Assembly (NCBI GenBank): GCA_016191815.1
Contig: JACPVI010000074.1
Location: forward strand, 48,039 to 112,038
Direction: 5' to 3'
From: Myxococcales bacterium
Lineage (GTDB): Bacteria > Myxococcota > Myxococcia > Myxococcales > Myxococcaceae
DNA: 64,000 nucleotides
Part shown: piece after piece, positions 52,872-61,248 of the stretch
Layout of the letters: every line of letters starts with the position of its first letter
How positions within the stretch are numbered: position 1 is the first letter of the stretch
Notes under the pieces: model-generated
What the model was told of the DNA's origin: nothing
Database searches by the model: none
Seen by the model: the letters and a program-made list of their open reading frames with translations, nothing else
Program-made: the position numbers and the translations under genes

Positions 52872-54728
52872 ATGCGAAGGAACCTGCTCGCACTGGCGAT
52901 CGCGCTCGCCTACGCGCTCCCCTCTACGGTGGCGCACGCGCAGATGTCGTTCGAGGGACTGGATCTGGGCGGGAAGAAGAAGAAGAAGAAGAAGGAAAAG
53001 AAGGCGGGCGACAAGGACGAGGAGAAGGGCGAGGAGACCCCCGCCGCCACCACCGACGCCCCGCTCCCCGAGGGCGGCCTGGACCTCACCAAGCCCGCCG
53101 ACGCGAAGAAGGCGGAGAAGCCCGCGCCCACCATGAGCTTCGAGGCGGTCGACGTCTCCGGAAAGAGCGCGGACCGCCAGCGGCTGGAGGTGGCGCTGAC
53201 TCACTTCAAGAACGAGGCCTACGAGCAGGCTGCGCTCGCCTCCCATGAGCTGATGCAGGACCCGAAGCTGGCCGGCCTGCACCTCGAGGCCCAGTACCTG
53301 CTCGCCAAGAGCCTCTACCGGATGGGGATGTATCACTCGTCCTTGGGCGAGTTCTCTAGGGTGCTCGCCAAGGGGCCGTCCACCAAGTTCTTCAAGACCA
53401 GCCTGGAGTGGCTGTTCTTCATCAGCCACAAGACCACCAACGAGACGGTCATCCTCGACGAGATCGCGAAGTACGCGAACTTCGAGTTCCCGGAGCAGTT
53501 CCGCAGCGAGTTCCACTACCTGCTGGCCCGCTACTACTTCGTGCGCGGTCGGGCGCTCGATGAGATCGAGCGGAGGCCCGAGGCCGACAAGAGCTTCGAA
53601 GAAGTCCGCCGGCTGGTGATGATGGTTCCGAAGGGCGACCCCTTCTACCCCAAGGCGAAGTACCTCGAGGGGCTGGCCTACTTCCGCGACGGCAAACCGG
53701 AGACGGCGCTGCAGTCGATGAAGGACGTGGTGCGAGTCACCCGCCGCCCGCCGGGTCCGATGACCCAGGAGGCGAGGCTCAACCAGCAACTGCGCGAGCT
53801 GGCCTTCATGCAGCTCGCCCGCACCCACTACGGCGCGCGGCAGAACCGCTACGCCATCCATTACTTCTCCAAGGTCGAGCGGGGGAACCCGCAGTGGCTC
53901 GAGGCCCTGTTCGAGGCCTCCTGGGCGAACTACCGGGTCGGCCAGTACGAGCAGGGGCTGGGGAACCTGATCACCCTCTCCTCGCCGTTCTTCCGCGACG
54001 AGTACTTCCCCGAGGCGCTGATCCTCAAGGCGGTGGTGTACTTCGAGAACTGCCGCTACCGGGAGTCGGGGATCATCCTCGAGGACTTCGAGCGCATCTA
54101 CGGCCCGGTGCACGAGCAGCTACAGATGCTGGTTGACAAGAAGCTCGACTCGTCGGAGTACTACACGATCCTTCTGGACATCCAGAAGAAGAACAAGGAG
54201 GGGCTGGAGAAGAACTCCACCGACCTCATCCTCGAACGGGTACTCAAGCTGGCCCTCACCGATCAGGACCTCCGGAAGACCAACGACTCGATTCTGGAGC
54301 TGGAGGGCGAGATCGACGCGATGAGCAACAAGGGCGACGCGTTCAAGTACTCGGACGTCACCAAGACGCTCATCGAGGGGCTGAAGACGCAACGGGAGCA
54401 GCTCATCAAGAAGGCCGGCGTGATGACCCAGGGGAAGCTGGAGTTCGAGCTGGGCCAGCTCAAGCAGCTGTTGGCCAACGCGCTCCGGATCCGGTTCGAG
54501 ACCACCTCCAAAGAGAAGGAGTATCTGGAAATCCAGCTCCAGGAGGAGGGCCGGAAAGAGGTGGTCCGCCCGTACAAGTTCTCTCCCGCGGTCGGCGACG
54601 AGGAGCTGTACTGGCCCTTCAACGGCGAATACTGGCGCGACGAGCTGGGCACCTACCACTACACGCTCACCAAGGGCTGCATCGAGCGGGCGGCCGGGGT
54701 GCAATCGGCGTCGGCCGGCGGACCTTAG
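52872..54728 (+). CDS. gltC: Gliding-motility periplasmic TPR protein GltC-like
   Basis: A 618-residue exported protein. The signal peptide ends at AHA before QMSFEGLDLGG. A Lys-rich stretch (KKKKKKKEKK, encoded by a run of AAG codons near 52972-52993) follows, then a linker with a second copy of the motif (TMSFEAVDVSGK) and about ten TPR-like helix pairs (LEAQYLLAKSLYRMGMYHSS, AIHYFSKVERGNPQWLEALF) with a coiled-coil end. Size, TPR content and position after two barrels match GltC, the periplasmic scaffold of the gliding complex. The tail contains YWPFNGEYWRDELGTYHYTL. Confidence 0.85.
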   Translation: MRRNLLALAIALAYALPSTVAHAQMSFEGLDLGGKKKKKKKEKKAGDKDEEKGEETPAATTDAPLPEGGLDLTKPADAKKAEKPAPTMSFEAVDVSGKSADRQRLEVALTHFKNEAYEQAALASHELMQDPKLAGLHLEAQYLLAKSLYRMGMYHSSLGEFSRVLAKGPSTKFFKTSLEWLFFISHKTTNETVILDEIAKYANFEFPEQFRSEFHYLLARYYFVRGRALDEIERRPEADKSFEEVRRLVMMVPKGDPFYPKAKYLEGLAYFRDGKPETALQSMKDVVRVTRRPPGPMTQEARLNQQLRELAFMQLARTHYGARQNRYAIHYFSKVERGNPQWLEALFEASWANYRVGQYEQGLGNLITLSSPFFRDEYFPEALILKAVVYFENCRYRESGIILEDFERIYGPVHEQLQMLVDKKLDSSEYYTILLDIQKKNKEGLEKNSTDLILERVLKLALTDQDLRKTNDSILELEGEIDAMSNKGDAFKYSDVTKTLIEGLKTQREQLIKKAGVMTQGKLEFELGQLKQLLANALRIRFETTSKEKEYLEIQLQEEGRKEVVRPYKFSPAVGDEELYWPFNGEYWRDELGTYHYTLTKGCIERAAGVQSASAGGP

Positions 54729-54750
54729 GCGCGGATCCTCCAGCGCGGGC

Positions 54751-54778
54751 GTGACAGCCCCGATTGGTCCCCTAATAT
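54751..54778 (+). promoter_or_regulatory. Sigma-70 promoter of plsX
   Basis: GTGACA (54751-54756) and TAATAT (54773-54778) are spaced by 16 bases. Transcription would begin near 54785, only about three bases before the plsX ATG at 54788, so the mRNA would be leaderless or nearly so. Confidence 0.5.
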
Positions 54779-54787
54779 GGCGGGCGA

Positions 54788-55831
54788 ATGCAGCCGGAGA
54801 GCTCCGCGCCCGAGCCGATCACCATCGCCTTCGACGTGATGGGAGGCGACCATGGTCCCGAGGAAGTCGTCCGCGGCGCGGCGCAGCTCTCGCTGGAGAC
54901 GCCGCACCTCCACGCGCTCCTGGTGGGGGATCGCGCACTCATCGACGCCGCTCTTGAGGGCACACGCCACTCCGGTGAGCGGATCGCCGTCCACCACGCT
55001 TCCCAGTGGGTGGAGATGAGCGAGAAGCCTTCCTTGGCGCTCGCCCAGAAGCCCGACGCGTCCATCTCGGTGGCGGCGAGGCTGGTGGCCGAGGGCGAGG
55101 CCCAGGCGCTGGTCTCCGCGGGCAACACCGGCGCGGGCGTGCTCGCCTGCGCGAAGCACTTCAAGCTCATCCGCGGCATCCGGCGCGCGGCCCTGGCCGC
55201 CGTCTACCCTACCCAGGCCCTGCACGGACAGAAGCAGGATCCCTTCTCGCTCATCTTGGACGTGGGCGCCACCGTGGACGCCACCGCCGAGGACCTGGTG
55301 GCCTTCTCGGTGATGGGCGCCGCCTACTCGAAGATCATCTCCAAGAATCCAGATCCCGCGGTCGCGCTCCTCTCCAACGGCACCGAGCCGCGCAAGGGAC
55401 CTCCGCGGGTGGTGGAGGCGCACGAGCGGCTGTCCCGGACTCCGGGGCTCCGCTTCATCGGAAACGTGGAGGGCGTCGACATCCCCAAGGGCACCGCGGA
55501 CGTGATCGCCTGCGACGGCTTCGTGGGGAACGTGTGCCTCAAGATGCTGGAGGGCATCCACGAGACCGTCCTCGAGCTGGCCCGCTACGCCTACAAGGAG
55601 AAGCTGCTCTGGCGCGCCGGGCTGGCGATGCTCTCCTCGGGCATCGAGCGGATCAAACAGGTGACCGACTGGGAGCAGTACGGAGGAGCGCCCATCCTCG
55701 GGTTCGACCGCATCTTCATCAAGGCCCACGGCCGCTCCCGGGCGCGGGCGATCGCCAACGCCGGCAAGGTGGCCGCCAAGGCGGTGGCGAAGGACCTCGC
55801 CCGCTCGATCGAGCAGGGGCTTCCTTCGTGA
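54788..55831 (+). CDS. plsX: Phosphate acyltransferase PlsX
   Basis: A 347-residue PlsX. ITIAFDVMGGDHGPEEVVRG is the family start, LVSAGNTGAGVLACAKHFK the nucleotide-like binding segment, LLSNGTEPRKGPPRVVEAHE and CDGFVGNVCLKMLEGIHETV the C-terminal landmarks. PlsX makes acyl-phosphate from acyl-ACP for PlsY in phospholipid synthesis, at the inner face of the membrane. The usual fabH neighbour is missing; here a HAD-fold gene follows 19 bases later. Confidence 0.96.
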   Translation: MQPESSAPEPITIAFDVMGGDHGPEEVVRGAAQLSLETPHLHALLVGDRALIDAALEGTRHSGERIAVHHASQWVEMSEKPSLALAQKPDASISVAARLVAEGEAQALVSAGNTGAGVLACAKHFKLIRGIRRAALAAVYPTQALHGQKQDPFSLILDVGATVDATAEDLVAFSVMGAAYSKIISKNPDPAVALLSNGTEPRKGPPRVVEAHERLSRTPGLRFIGNVEGVDIPKGTADVIACDGFVGNVCLKMLEGIHETVLELARYAYKEKLLWRAGLAMLSSGIERIKQVTDWEQYGGAPILGFDRIFIKAHGRSRARAIANAGKVAAKAVAKDLARSIEQGLPS

Positions 55832-55850
55832 GCGGAACGGGGGCCTCGCG

Positions 55851-56888
55851 GTGAGCCTGCCGGACCGGATCGATCCCCGGCCGGCGCGCCGCATCTACCG
55901 CTGGGACCTGGACAAGACCTATCTGCAGACCGAGTTCGACACCGTGATGCAGCTGCTTCGGACCGCGCTGCAAAAGGCCCACGAGAAGGTGGCGGTGCCC
56001 GGAGCGGCGGCGTTGATCCGCGAGCTGCGCGCCCAGGGCGACACCAGGCTGTGCATCGTCTCGGGAAGCCCCACCCAGATGCGGGCAGTGCTGGTGGAGA
56101 AGCTGAAGCTCGACGGGGTGGAGTTCGACGAGCTGGTGCTCAAGGACAACGTACGGAACCTCCTCCGGGGTCGCTTCAAGGCGCTCAAGGGACAGGTGGG
56201 TTACAAGCTGCCGGTGCTCCTGGAGAGCCGGGCCTCGGCTCCCAGCGAGGCCGAGGAGGTGCTCTTCGGCGACGACGCCGAGGCCGACGCCTTCATCTAC
56301 TCCCTGTTCGCCGACATGGTGGCCAGGAGGGTGGGGCGGGAGCTGGTGAGCCGGGTGCTGGACGAAGCCGAGGTCTACCCCGACGACGCCGACCGGGTGA
56401 TGGACGCCTGGGAGCGCATCCCCCACTCGGATCCGGTCCGCCGGATCTTCATCCACCTCGACCGCCTCACCCCGCCGGCCCACTTCGCCCGATACGGCCC
56501 GAGGGTGGTGCCGGTGTTCAACTACTTCCAGGCGGCGCTGGTGCTCGCGGCCGACGGGCACCTCAACGCGCACCAGGTGATCAAGGTCGCGGTGGAGATG
56601 GTGCAGACCGCCGGCTACAACCTGCTCACCCTCTCCAACTCCTTCCAGGACCTGGTCCGGCGCGGGCTGCCGCTGCAAGGGGTGGCGCTGGCCTTGACCC
56701 AAGCGCTCCAGGGGCCGCAGGCGCTGCTGAGCGCGCTCCGCCCGGTGCCCGACATCATCGCCGCCTTCACCAAGCGGCTGGCGGCGCTCGGCGCCCAGCC
56801 CGAGCCTCCCGCGGCGCCGGCGATCGACTACCTCGCGTTGCTCGACCACGCGAGGCTGAGGAAGTCCAAGCGCGAGGCGGGGGCCTAA
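55851..56888 (+). CDS. HAD-like phosphatase-fold protein
   Basis: A 345-residue protein starting with GTG/ATG-type signals close to plsX; the chosen start gives MSLPDRIDPRPARRIYRWDL. The HAD motifs are WDLDKTYLQ (catalytic Asp19 and Asp21), RLCIVSGSPTQM (motif II) and LFGDDAEADAFIY (motif IV). About residues 150-345 are helical and not standard for HAD phosphatases. Similar proteins are linked to phosphatidate phosphatase App1-like domains, but this is a tentative comparison. Location next to plsX suggests lipid metabolism. Confidence 0.75.
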   Translation: MSLPDRIDPRPARRIYRWDLDKTYLQTEFDTVMQLLRTALQKAHEKVAVPGAAALIRELRAQGDTRLCIVSGSPTQMRAVLVEKLKLDGVEFDELVLKDNVRNLLRGRFKALKGQVGYKLPVLLESRASAPSEAEEVLFGDDAEADAFIYSLFADMVARRVGRELVSRVLDEAEVYPDDADRVMDAWERIPHSDPVRRIFIHLDRLTPPAHFARYGPRVVPVFNYFQAALVLAADGHLNAHQVIKVAVEMVQTAGYNLLTLSNSFQDLVRRGLPLQGVALALTQALQGPQALLSALRPVPDIIAAFTKRLAALGAQPEPPAAPAIDYLALLDHARLRKSKREAGA

Positions 56889-57006
56889 ACATTCTCGCCT
56901 TGATCGAGGGTCATTTCGACGACGTGGGCGATGGCGACGGCGACGTGGCTGCCGACCACGTTCACGTCGCCGACCACGCTTTGGCTCTCGGCCAATCCGA
57001 GTCTGG

Positions 57007-58068
57007 CTAGGTGGAGTCCCTTCTCCCGCGCTGCGGGAGACCGTCAGGATTAGCGTGGCCACCCTCGCCCCGCGGATAGAGCGGCCGGTCGCGCTCGAGG
57101 TAGCCCTCTTCCTGGAACCACCGGTATGCCTCGCGGACGCCGAGCCTCAAAGGGCGCGGCGTGTACCCCAGCTCGCGGACCGCCTTCTGCGAGGAATAGT
57201 AGGTCGGAGTGTACGCCGCCAAGACGTGGGCCCGGGTCGGCCAACCGTTTCCCACCTCCCAGCGATCCGCCAGCCGGTCCGCCAGCGCGGCCGCCCCCAG
57301 CGCCAGCCCCATCGGGATCCCGAGCCAAGGCGGGCGGACTCCCGCCTCCTCCGCGCACAAGCTCAGGAGCTCCCGGTAGGTGAGGTTCTCTCCCCCGAGG
57401 ATGTAGCGCTGCCCGGGGCGGCCCTTCTCCATCGCGAGGAAGAGCCCTTGGGCCACGTCGGCAGCGTTGACGAAGTTGTTTCCGCCCGAGGGGTACACCG
57501 GCAGCCGGCCGCGCGCCACCGCGATGAGCAGCGCTCCGGAGGTGGGCTTGACGTCGTAGGGGCCGATCACGAAGCCAGGGCTGGCGATCACCAACTCCAA
57601 CGCTCCCGCCGCTTCCAGCGCTGCGGCCTCGGCCCTGAGCTTGCTCTTTGGGTAGGGGAGGGGACTCTCAGGCGGCGGCGCCTCCTCGGTGGCCGGCTCA
57701 GCCTTCGAGCCGGGCGAGATGGCGGAGACGCTCGAGACGTGCACTACCCGCCGGACGCCGGCCTCCCGGGCCGCCGTCACCAGCCCCTTCGTCCCCTCCA
57801 CGTTCACCCGGCACAGCTCCGCGGCCGCACCGCGATCCATCCGCACGCTGCCGGCGACGTGGAACACCCGGTCGACCCCCTCCAGCGCGCGGCGGAGGGA
57901 GGCCGCATCCAGCACGTCGCCCACCACCTCGTCGAAGGCCAGGCCGCGAAGCCCGCGCCGATCGGAGCGCTCCCGGACCAAGAGCCGGGGCCGAACGCCC
58001 GCCGAGACCAGCCTCCGCACCAGGTTCGAGCCGACCAGCCCGGTGGCGCCGGTCACCAAGACATTCAC
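57007..58068 (-). CDS. NAD(P)-dependent epimerase/dihydroflavonol reductase-like
   Basis: A 353-residue short-chain extended dehydrogenase. MNVLVTGATGLVGSNLVRRL is the GxxGxxG nucleotide fold, VFHVAGSVRMDRGAAAELCR and VRRVVHVSSVSAISPGS bring the Ser, and PLPYPKSKLRAEAAALE the Tyr-x3-Lys (YPKSK). It resembles the hopanoid-associated HpnA and dihydroflavonol-4-reductase types. The last 12 residues or so are read through palindromic repeat copy c (57017-57057), which seems to have replaced the natural C-terminus. Confidence 0.88.
   Translation of the reverse strand: MNVLVTGATGLVGSNLVRRLVSAGVRPRLLVRERSDRRGLRGLAFDEVVGDVLDAASLRRALEGVDRVFHVAGSVRMDRGAAAELCRVNVEGTKGLVTAAREAGVRRVVHVSSVSAISPGSKAEPATEEAPPPESPLPYPKSKLRAEAAALEAAGALELVIASPGFVIGPYDVKPTSGALLIAVARGRLPVYPSGGNNFVNAADVAQGLFLAMEKGRPGQRYILGGENLTYRELLSLCAEEAGVRPPWLGIPMGLALGAAALADRLADRWEVGNGWPTRAHVLAAYTPTYYSSQKAVRELGYTPRPLRLGVREAYRWFQEEGYLERDRPLYPRGEGGHANPDGLPQRGRRDST
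57017..57057 (+). repeat. Palindromic repeat, copy c (end of epimerase gene)
   Basis: CTTCTCCCGCGCTGCGGGAG then ACCGTCAGGATTAGCG. It matches the elements at 17732, 18074 and 59618 and lies in the last codons of the epimerase gene on the opposite strand. Confidence 0.65.
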
Positions 58069-58182
58069 GCCCCTTGCCTCCTCGCCCGCAAATAAAAGCT
58101 GGCCGGGCTGCCAACCCGGACGAAACTTGCGGTATAGACGCCCGACGCCTTAGGCATTCCACGCCAGGGGCGTCAACCGCGA

Positions 58183-59649
58183 ATGACGCGAGACTCGACG
58201 GCTCCTCCTCCGGCGGGCGCACCGCCCGAGGCGGGGCAACAGACGACAGAAACGGAGATCGCCCCCGCCGACGAGGCCGGCGCCTCCCCGAAACCGGAGC
58301 TGGCCGCCCCTGCGCCCGCCGCCGCCGAGCCGGAGATCGATCCGGCGAAGCTGGACCCCGAGGCGTTGAAGGTGGTGCTCCGACTCGGCCAGTTCGACCA
58401 CCAGGCCTACCTGGTCGGCGGCTGCGTGAGGGACCTGCTCCTCGGCCGGCAGCCCAAGGACTTCGACGTGGCCACCAGCGCCCACCCCGGCGAGGTGAGG
58501 GCGCTGTTCCGCAACTGCCGCCTCATCGGCCGGAGGTTCCGCCTGGCCCACGTGTACTTCCGCGGCGGGAAGATCATCGAGGTCTCCACTTTCCGCGCCA
58601 ACCCCTCCGAGGTCGAGGAGGTGCAAGCCGAGCTGGAGCTGGGTGAGGAGGGCGCCGCGCCCTCCGAGGTGGAGGAGGACCTGCTCATCACCCAGGACAA
58701 CGTCTTCGGCACCACGGAGCAAGACGCCCGCAGGCGGGACTTCACCATCAACGGCCTCTTCTACGACGTGGTGGCCGGGAAGGTGATCGACTACGTCAAC
58801 GGCCGGAGGGACCTGAACGAGCGGCTGATCCGCACCATCGGGGACCCCGAGGTGAGGGTGCGCGAGGATCCGGTGCGCATCCTCCGGGCGGTGAGGTTCG
58901 CCTGCAAGCTCGCCTTCGACATCGAATCGCGGACCTACGCGGCGATGGAGGGTGCGGTGGAGGATCTGCCCAGGTGCGCACCGCCCAGGGTGCTCGAGGA
59001 GACCTTCAGGCTCATCCGCGGAGGGGTCGCCGAGGGAAGCCTCAAGCTCCTCGCCGCACTGGATGCCCTCAAGCTGTTGCTGCCTCCGGTGCACGAGTAC
59101 CTGCAGGCCGGGGGGGCCGACTCCGAGCGCGACCTCTCGAGGTTCGCCGGGGCGCTGGATCGCCGAGTGGCGTCCGGGCCTCCCTTGGATGACGGGACGC
59201 TGCTCGCGGCATTGCTCCTGCCGATCAGCCGCTCCGCGCCGGCGCCGGACGCCTCGCAAGGAGGACGGCCTTCGCTGGCCCATGCGATCGAGGAGATGCT
59301 CTCGGAGTTGGTCCGCCTCGCCCGCCTGCCGAGGAGGATCGCCGAGCGCTGCCGGACGGTGCTGCTCATGCAGAGCACGCTCGCCGGGGAGCGGCGCCGG
59401 CGCGGGGGACTCGCGGGTTTCAGGCGGCACCCACTCTTCAACGAGGCGCTGACGGTGTTCGAGGTTTCGGTGGAGGCGACCGGACAGCGGCGGGAGGCGC
59501 TGGAGGCGTGGAAGGCGGGTCAGGCCCCGGAGCCGCCTCCGGGGGGCGAGGGTCCGAAGAGGAGGAGGCGCCGGCGCCGTCGAGGCCGCGGCGGCGCGGG
59601 AGAAGCTGCCCACCAACTCCCCTCTCCCCCCGGGAGAGGGCCAGGGTGA
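58183..59649 (+). CDS. pcnB: Poly(A) polymerase/tRNA nucleotidyltransferase family (PcnB-like)
   Basis: A 488-residue class II nucleotidyltransferase. After a disordered Pro/Ala-rich start (residues 1-60) comes YLVGGCVRDLLLGRQPKDFD then VATSA (the DxD metal motif), FRLAHVYFRGGKIIEVSTFR, an acidic insert (EVQAELELGEEGAAPSEVEE), and DARRRDFTINGLFYDVVAGK. REDPVRILRAVRFACKLAFD is the neck helix. It ends in a basic tail (KRRRRRRRGRGGAGEA). Poly(A) addition versus CCA addition cannot be told apart by eye; the basic tail suggests PcnB. The stop lies in palindromic repeat copy d. Confidence 0.88.
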   Translation: MTRDSTAPPPAGAPPEAGQQTTETEIAPADEAGASPKPELAAPAPAAAEPEIDPAKLDPEALKVVLRLGQFDHQAYLVGGCVRDLLLGRQPKDFDVATSAHPGEVRALFRNCRLIGRRFRLAHVYFRGGKIIEVSTFRANPSEVEEVQAELELGEEGAAPSEVEEDLLITQDNVFGTTEQDARRRDFTINGLFYDVVAGKVIDYVNGRRDLNERLIRTIGDPEVRVREDPVRILRAVRFACKLAFDIESRTYAAMEGAVEDLPRCAPPRVLEETFRLIRGGVAEGSLKLLAALDALKLLLPPVHEYLQAGGADSERDLSRFAGALDRRVASGPPLDDGTLLAALLLPISRSAPAPDASQGGRPSLAHAIEEMLSELVRLARLPRRIAERCRTVLLMQSTLAGERRRRGGLAGFRRHPLFNEALTVFEVSVEATGQRREALEAWKAGQAPEPPPGGEGPKRRRRRRRRGRGGAGEAAHQLPSPPGRGPG

Positions 59650-59654
59650 GGGTC
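59618..59654 (+). repeat. Palindromic repeat, copy d (end of pcnB)
   Basis: CCCTCTCCCCCCGGGAGAGG then GCCAGGGTGAGGGT. It provides the last codons (PSPPGRGPG) and the TGA stop of the pcnB-like gene. The loop is shorter than in the other copies. Confidence 0.65.
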
Positions 59655-59704
59655 GCCGGGGATCTTCCCGGAGATTCGGCGTCATGCTTGGCTCGTCCTG
59701 ACGG

Positions 59705-60259
59705 ATGAACCCGATCGTCCACGCCGAGCTGTCCTGGCTGTGCGCGCAGCGGCTGGACCACCGGCGGGACCGCGTGCTGGTGGTGCTGGCGGGGGTGGTG
59801 CCGGATGTCGACGGCCTCACGCTCCTCGCGGGTGAGGAGGCCTACGGCGCCTACCACCACCTGCTCACCCACGGCTACCCGGCGGCGATCGCCACCGTGC
59901 TCGCTTGCGCCGCGCTCGCCAAGCAAAGGGTCGCCACCGCAGCCCTTGCGGCGGTCGCCTTCCACTTGCATCTGTTGGGCGATCTCGCGGGCAGTGGGCC
60001 GGGTTGGCCGATCTACTACTTCTGGCCCACCAGCCGAGCCGAGTGGTTCTGGCGCGGCCAGTGGGACCTGGCCTCTTGGCAGAACACGCTCATTGGGCTC
60101 TTGGCGACGCTGGCGTGTCTCGGCTTCGCGCTGGTCGCCAAGCGCACGGTGCTGGAGTTGTTCTCCCTCCGCGCGGACGCGGCGGTGGTGCGCGCCCTCA
60201 GGAGTCGATTCCTGGGTGAGAAGAGCCAGGGCCAGGGTTCCGCGACACTCGGGCGGTGA
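59705..60259 (+). CDS. Membrane-bound metal-dependent hydrolase-like protein (DUF457)
   Basis: A 184-residue membrane protein. MNPIVHAELSWLCAQRLDHR with VVPDVDGLTLLAGEEAYGAY, HHLLTHGYPAAIATVLACAA and FHLHLLGDLAGSGPGWPIYY carries the scattered His/Asp pattern of the YdjM/DUF457 family (putative metal ligands). About four membrane helices. The biochemical role of the family is not settled. The gene stands alone between pcnB and a lipoprotein on the same strand. Confidence 0.8.
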   Translation: MNPIVHAELSWLCAQRLDHRRDRVLVVLAGVVPDVDGLTLLAGEEAYGAYHHLLTHGYPAAIATVLACAALAKQRVATAALAAVAFHLHLLGDLAGSGPGWPIYYFWPTSRAEWFWRGQWDLASWQNTLIGLLATLACLGFALVAKRTVLELFSLRADAAVVRALRSRFLGEKSQGQGSATLGR

Positions 60260-60361
60260 ACGGCCGGTTTCGGTTGCCACCCGCCCGGCCGAGCCTGGTC
60301 CACCGCCGTTGCAAGGACGGCGCCCGTGCCCATGATGTTCCGCGGTCGAGAGGGGGGAGCC

Positions 60362-61138
60362 ATGGGAAGCGTGCGTGTTCTTGCGTGGGTGGCGGCGGCC
60401 TCGGTGGTGTGGGCGAGTTGCGGGAGAGAGGCAGGACCCACTGTCTCCGTGAGCAGGCCCTCCTCCGGGGCGACGGTGCAAGTCGAGCCGTCGGGTGAGC
60501 GGGAGTTGGCGGTCACCTTCGAGGTGACGAACTTCACCTTGAAGCCGCCGGGGGAATGCCTTGGCGCTCAGGAGTGCGGCCACGTTCACATCTTCGTGGA
60601 CGGAGGAGCCTGCGGAGAGGTGATCGCGCTCTCCAGCCCGGCGCGCGTGCGGCTGGACCGCTGCCCGGATCCCCGCGGCGACCGGCGGATCGACATCGAG
60701 CTGCACGACGACCAGCACCGGGTGGTGCTGAACGACCGGGGCCAGCCGATTGCGGTGACGGTGCTGGTGGTGGTGAAGGTGGACTTCCCCGACGGGCAGC
60801 CCCCGCCGGCGGTCTGCCCGCAAGGCGCCGGTGCCCGTCAGGTGGAGTGGGAGTGCCGGCCGGGAGATGACGCCAGGGTGAAGGTGAACGCGGAGGTGGA
60901 GGAAGGGGAGCTGAGGGTCCGGGTTCGGCTGGAGGAGCTGCCCGCAAAGACCGAAGTGACCGTGCGGGTGGACGTGGAGGGCGATGGAACGCCGGAGGCG
61001 GTGGTGCAGGCGACCGGCGGCCCGGGAGAGATCAGGATCGAGCGCACTTTCTCCACTTGCGCGAGGAACCTGAGCGCAGCGGTGGCCACCGCCAACATCT
61101 GCAACCTGATGCGGGTGGAGGTGGAGCTCGAGGACTGA
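60362..61138 (+). CDS. Lipoprotein of unknown function
   Basis: A 258-residue lipoprotein. MGSVRVLAWVAAASVVWASC is a signal peptide with a lipobox (Cys20); GAGGGGG ribosome site is 4 bases before the ATG. The mature part is rich in strands (ERELAVTFEVTNFTLKPPGE, VHIFVDGGACGEVIALSSPA, IDIELHDDQHRVVLNDRG), like an immunoglobulin or CHRD-type fold with six or so cysteines. A His near HVHIFVDG could bind metal. No family identified. Confidence 0.8.
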   Translation: MGSVRVLAWVAAASVVWASCGREAGPTVSVSRPSSGATVQVEPSGERELAVTFEVTNFTLKPPGECLGAQECGHVHIFVDGGACGEVIALSSPARVRLDRCPDPRGDRRIDIELHDDQHRVVLNDRGQPIAVTVLVVVKVDFPDGQPPPAVCPQGAGARQVEWECRPGDDARVKVNAEVEEGELRVRVRLEELPAKTEVTVRVDVEGDGTPEAVVQATGGPGEIRIERTFSTCARNLSAAVATANICNLMRVEVELED

Positions 61139-61188
61139 CGGGTGCCATCGACTCGAGGGGATATCGGCGCAAACTGGCGGCTCGCGCT

Positions 61189-61207
61189 CGGCCCAAGCGA
61201 TGGGCCG
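61189..61207. terminator. Hairpin between convergent lipoprotein and dinB genes
   Basis: CGGCCCA and TGGGCCG form a perfect 7-base stem around AGCGA in the 110-base gap between two genes whose ends face each other. No T-run follows. It is a plausible bidirectional terminator. Confidence 0.4.
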
Positions 61208-61248
61208 CCTGTGGACGCCGCGGGTGATTGCGAAGGTGACGGACGTGA

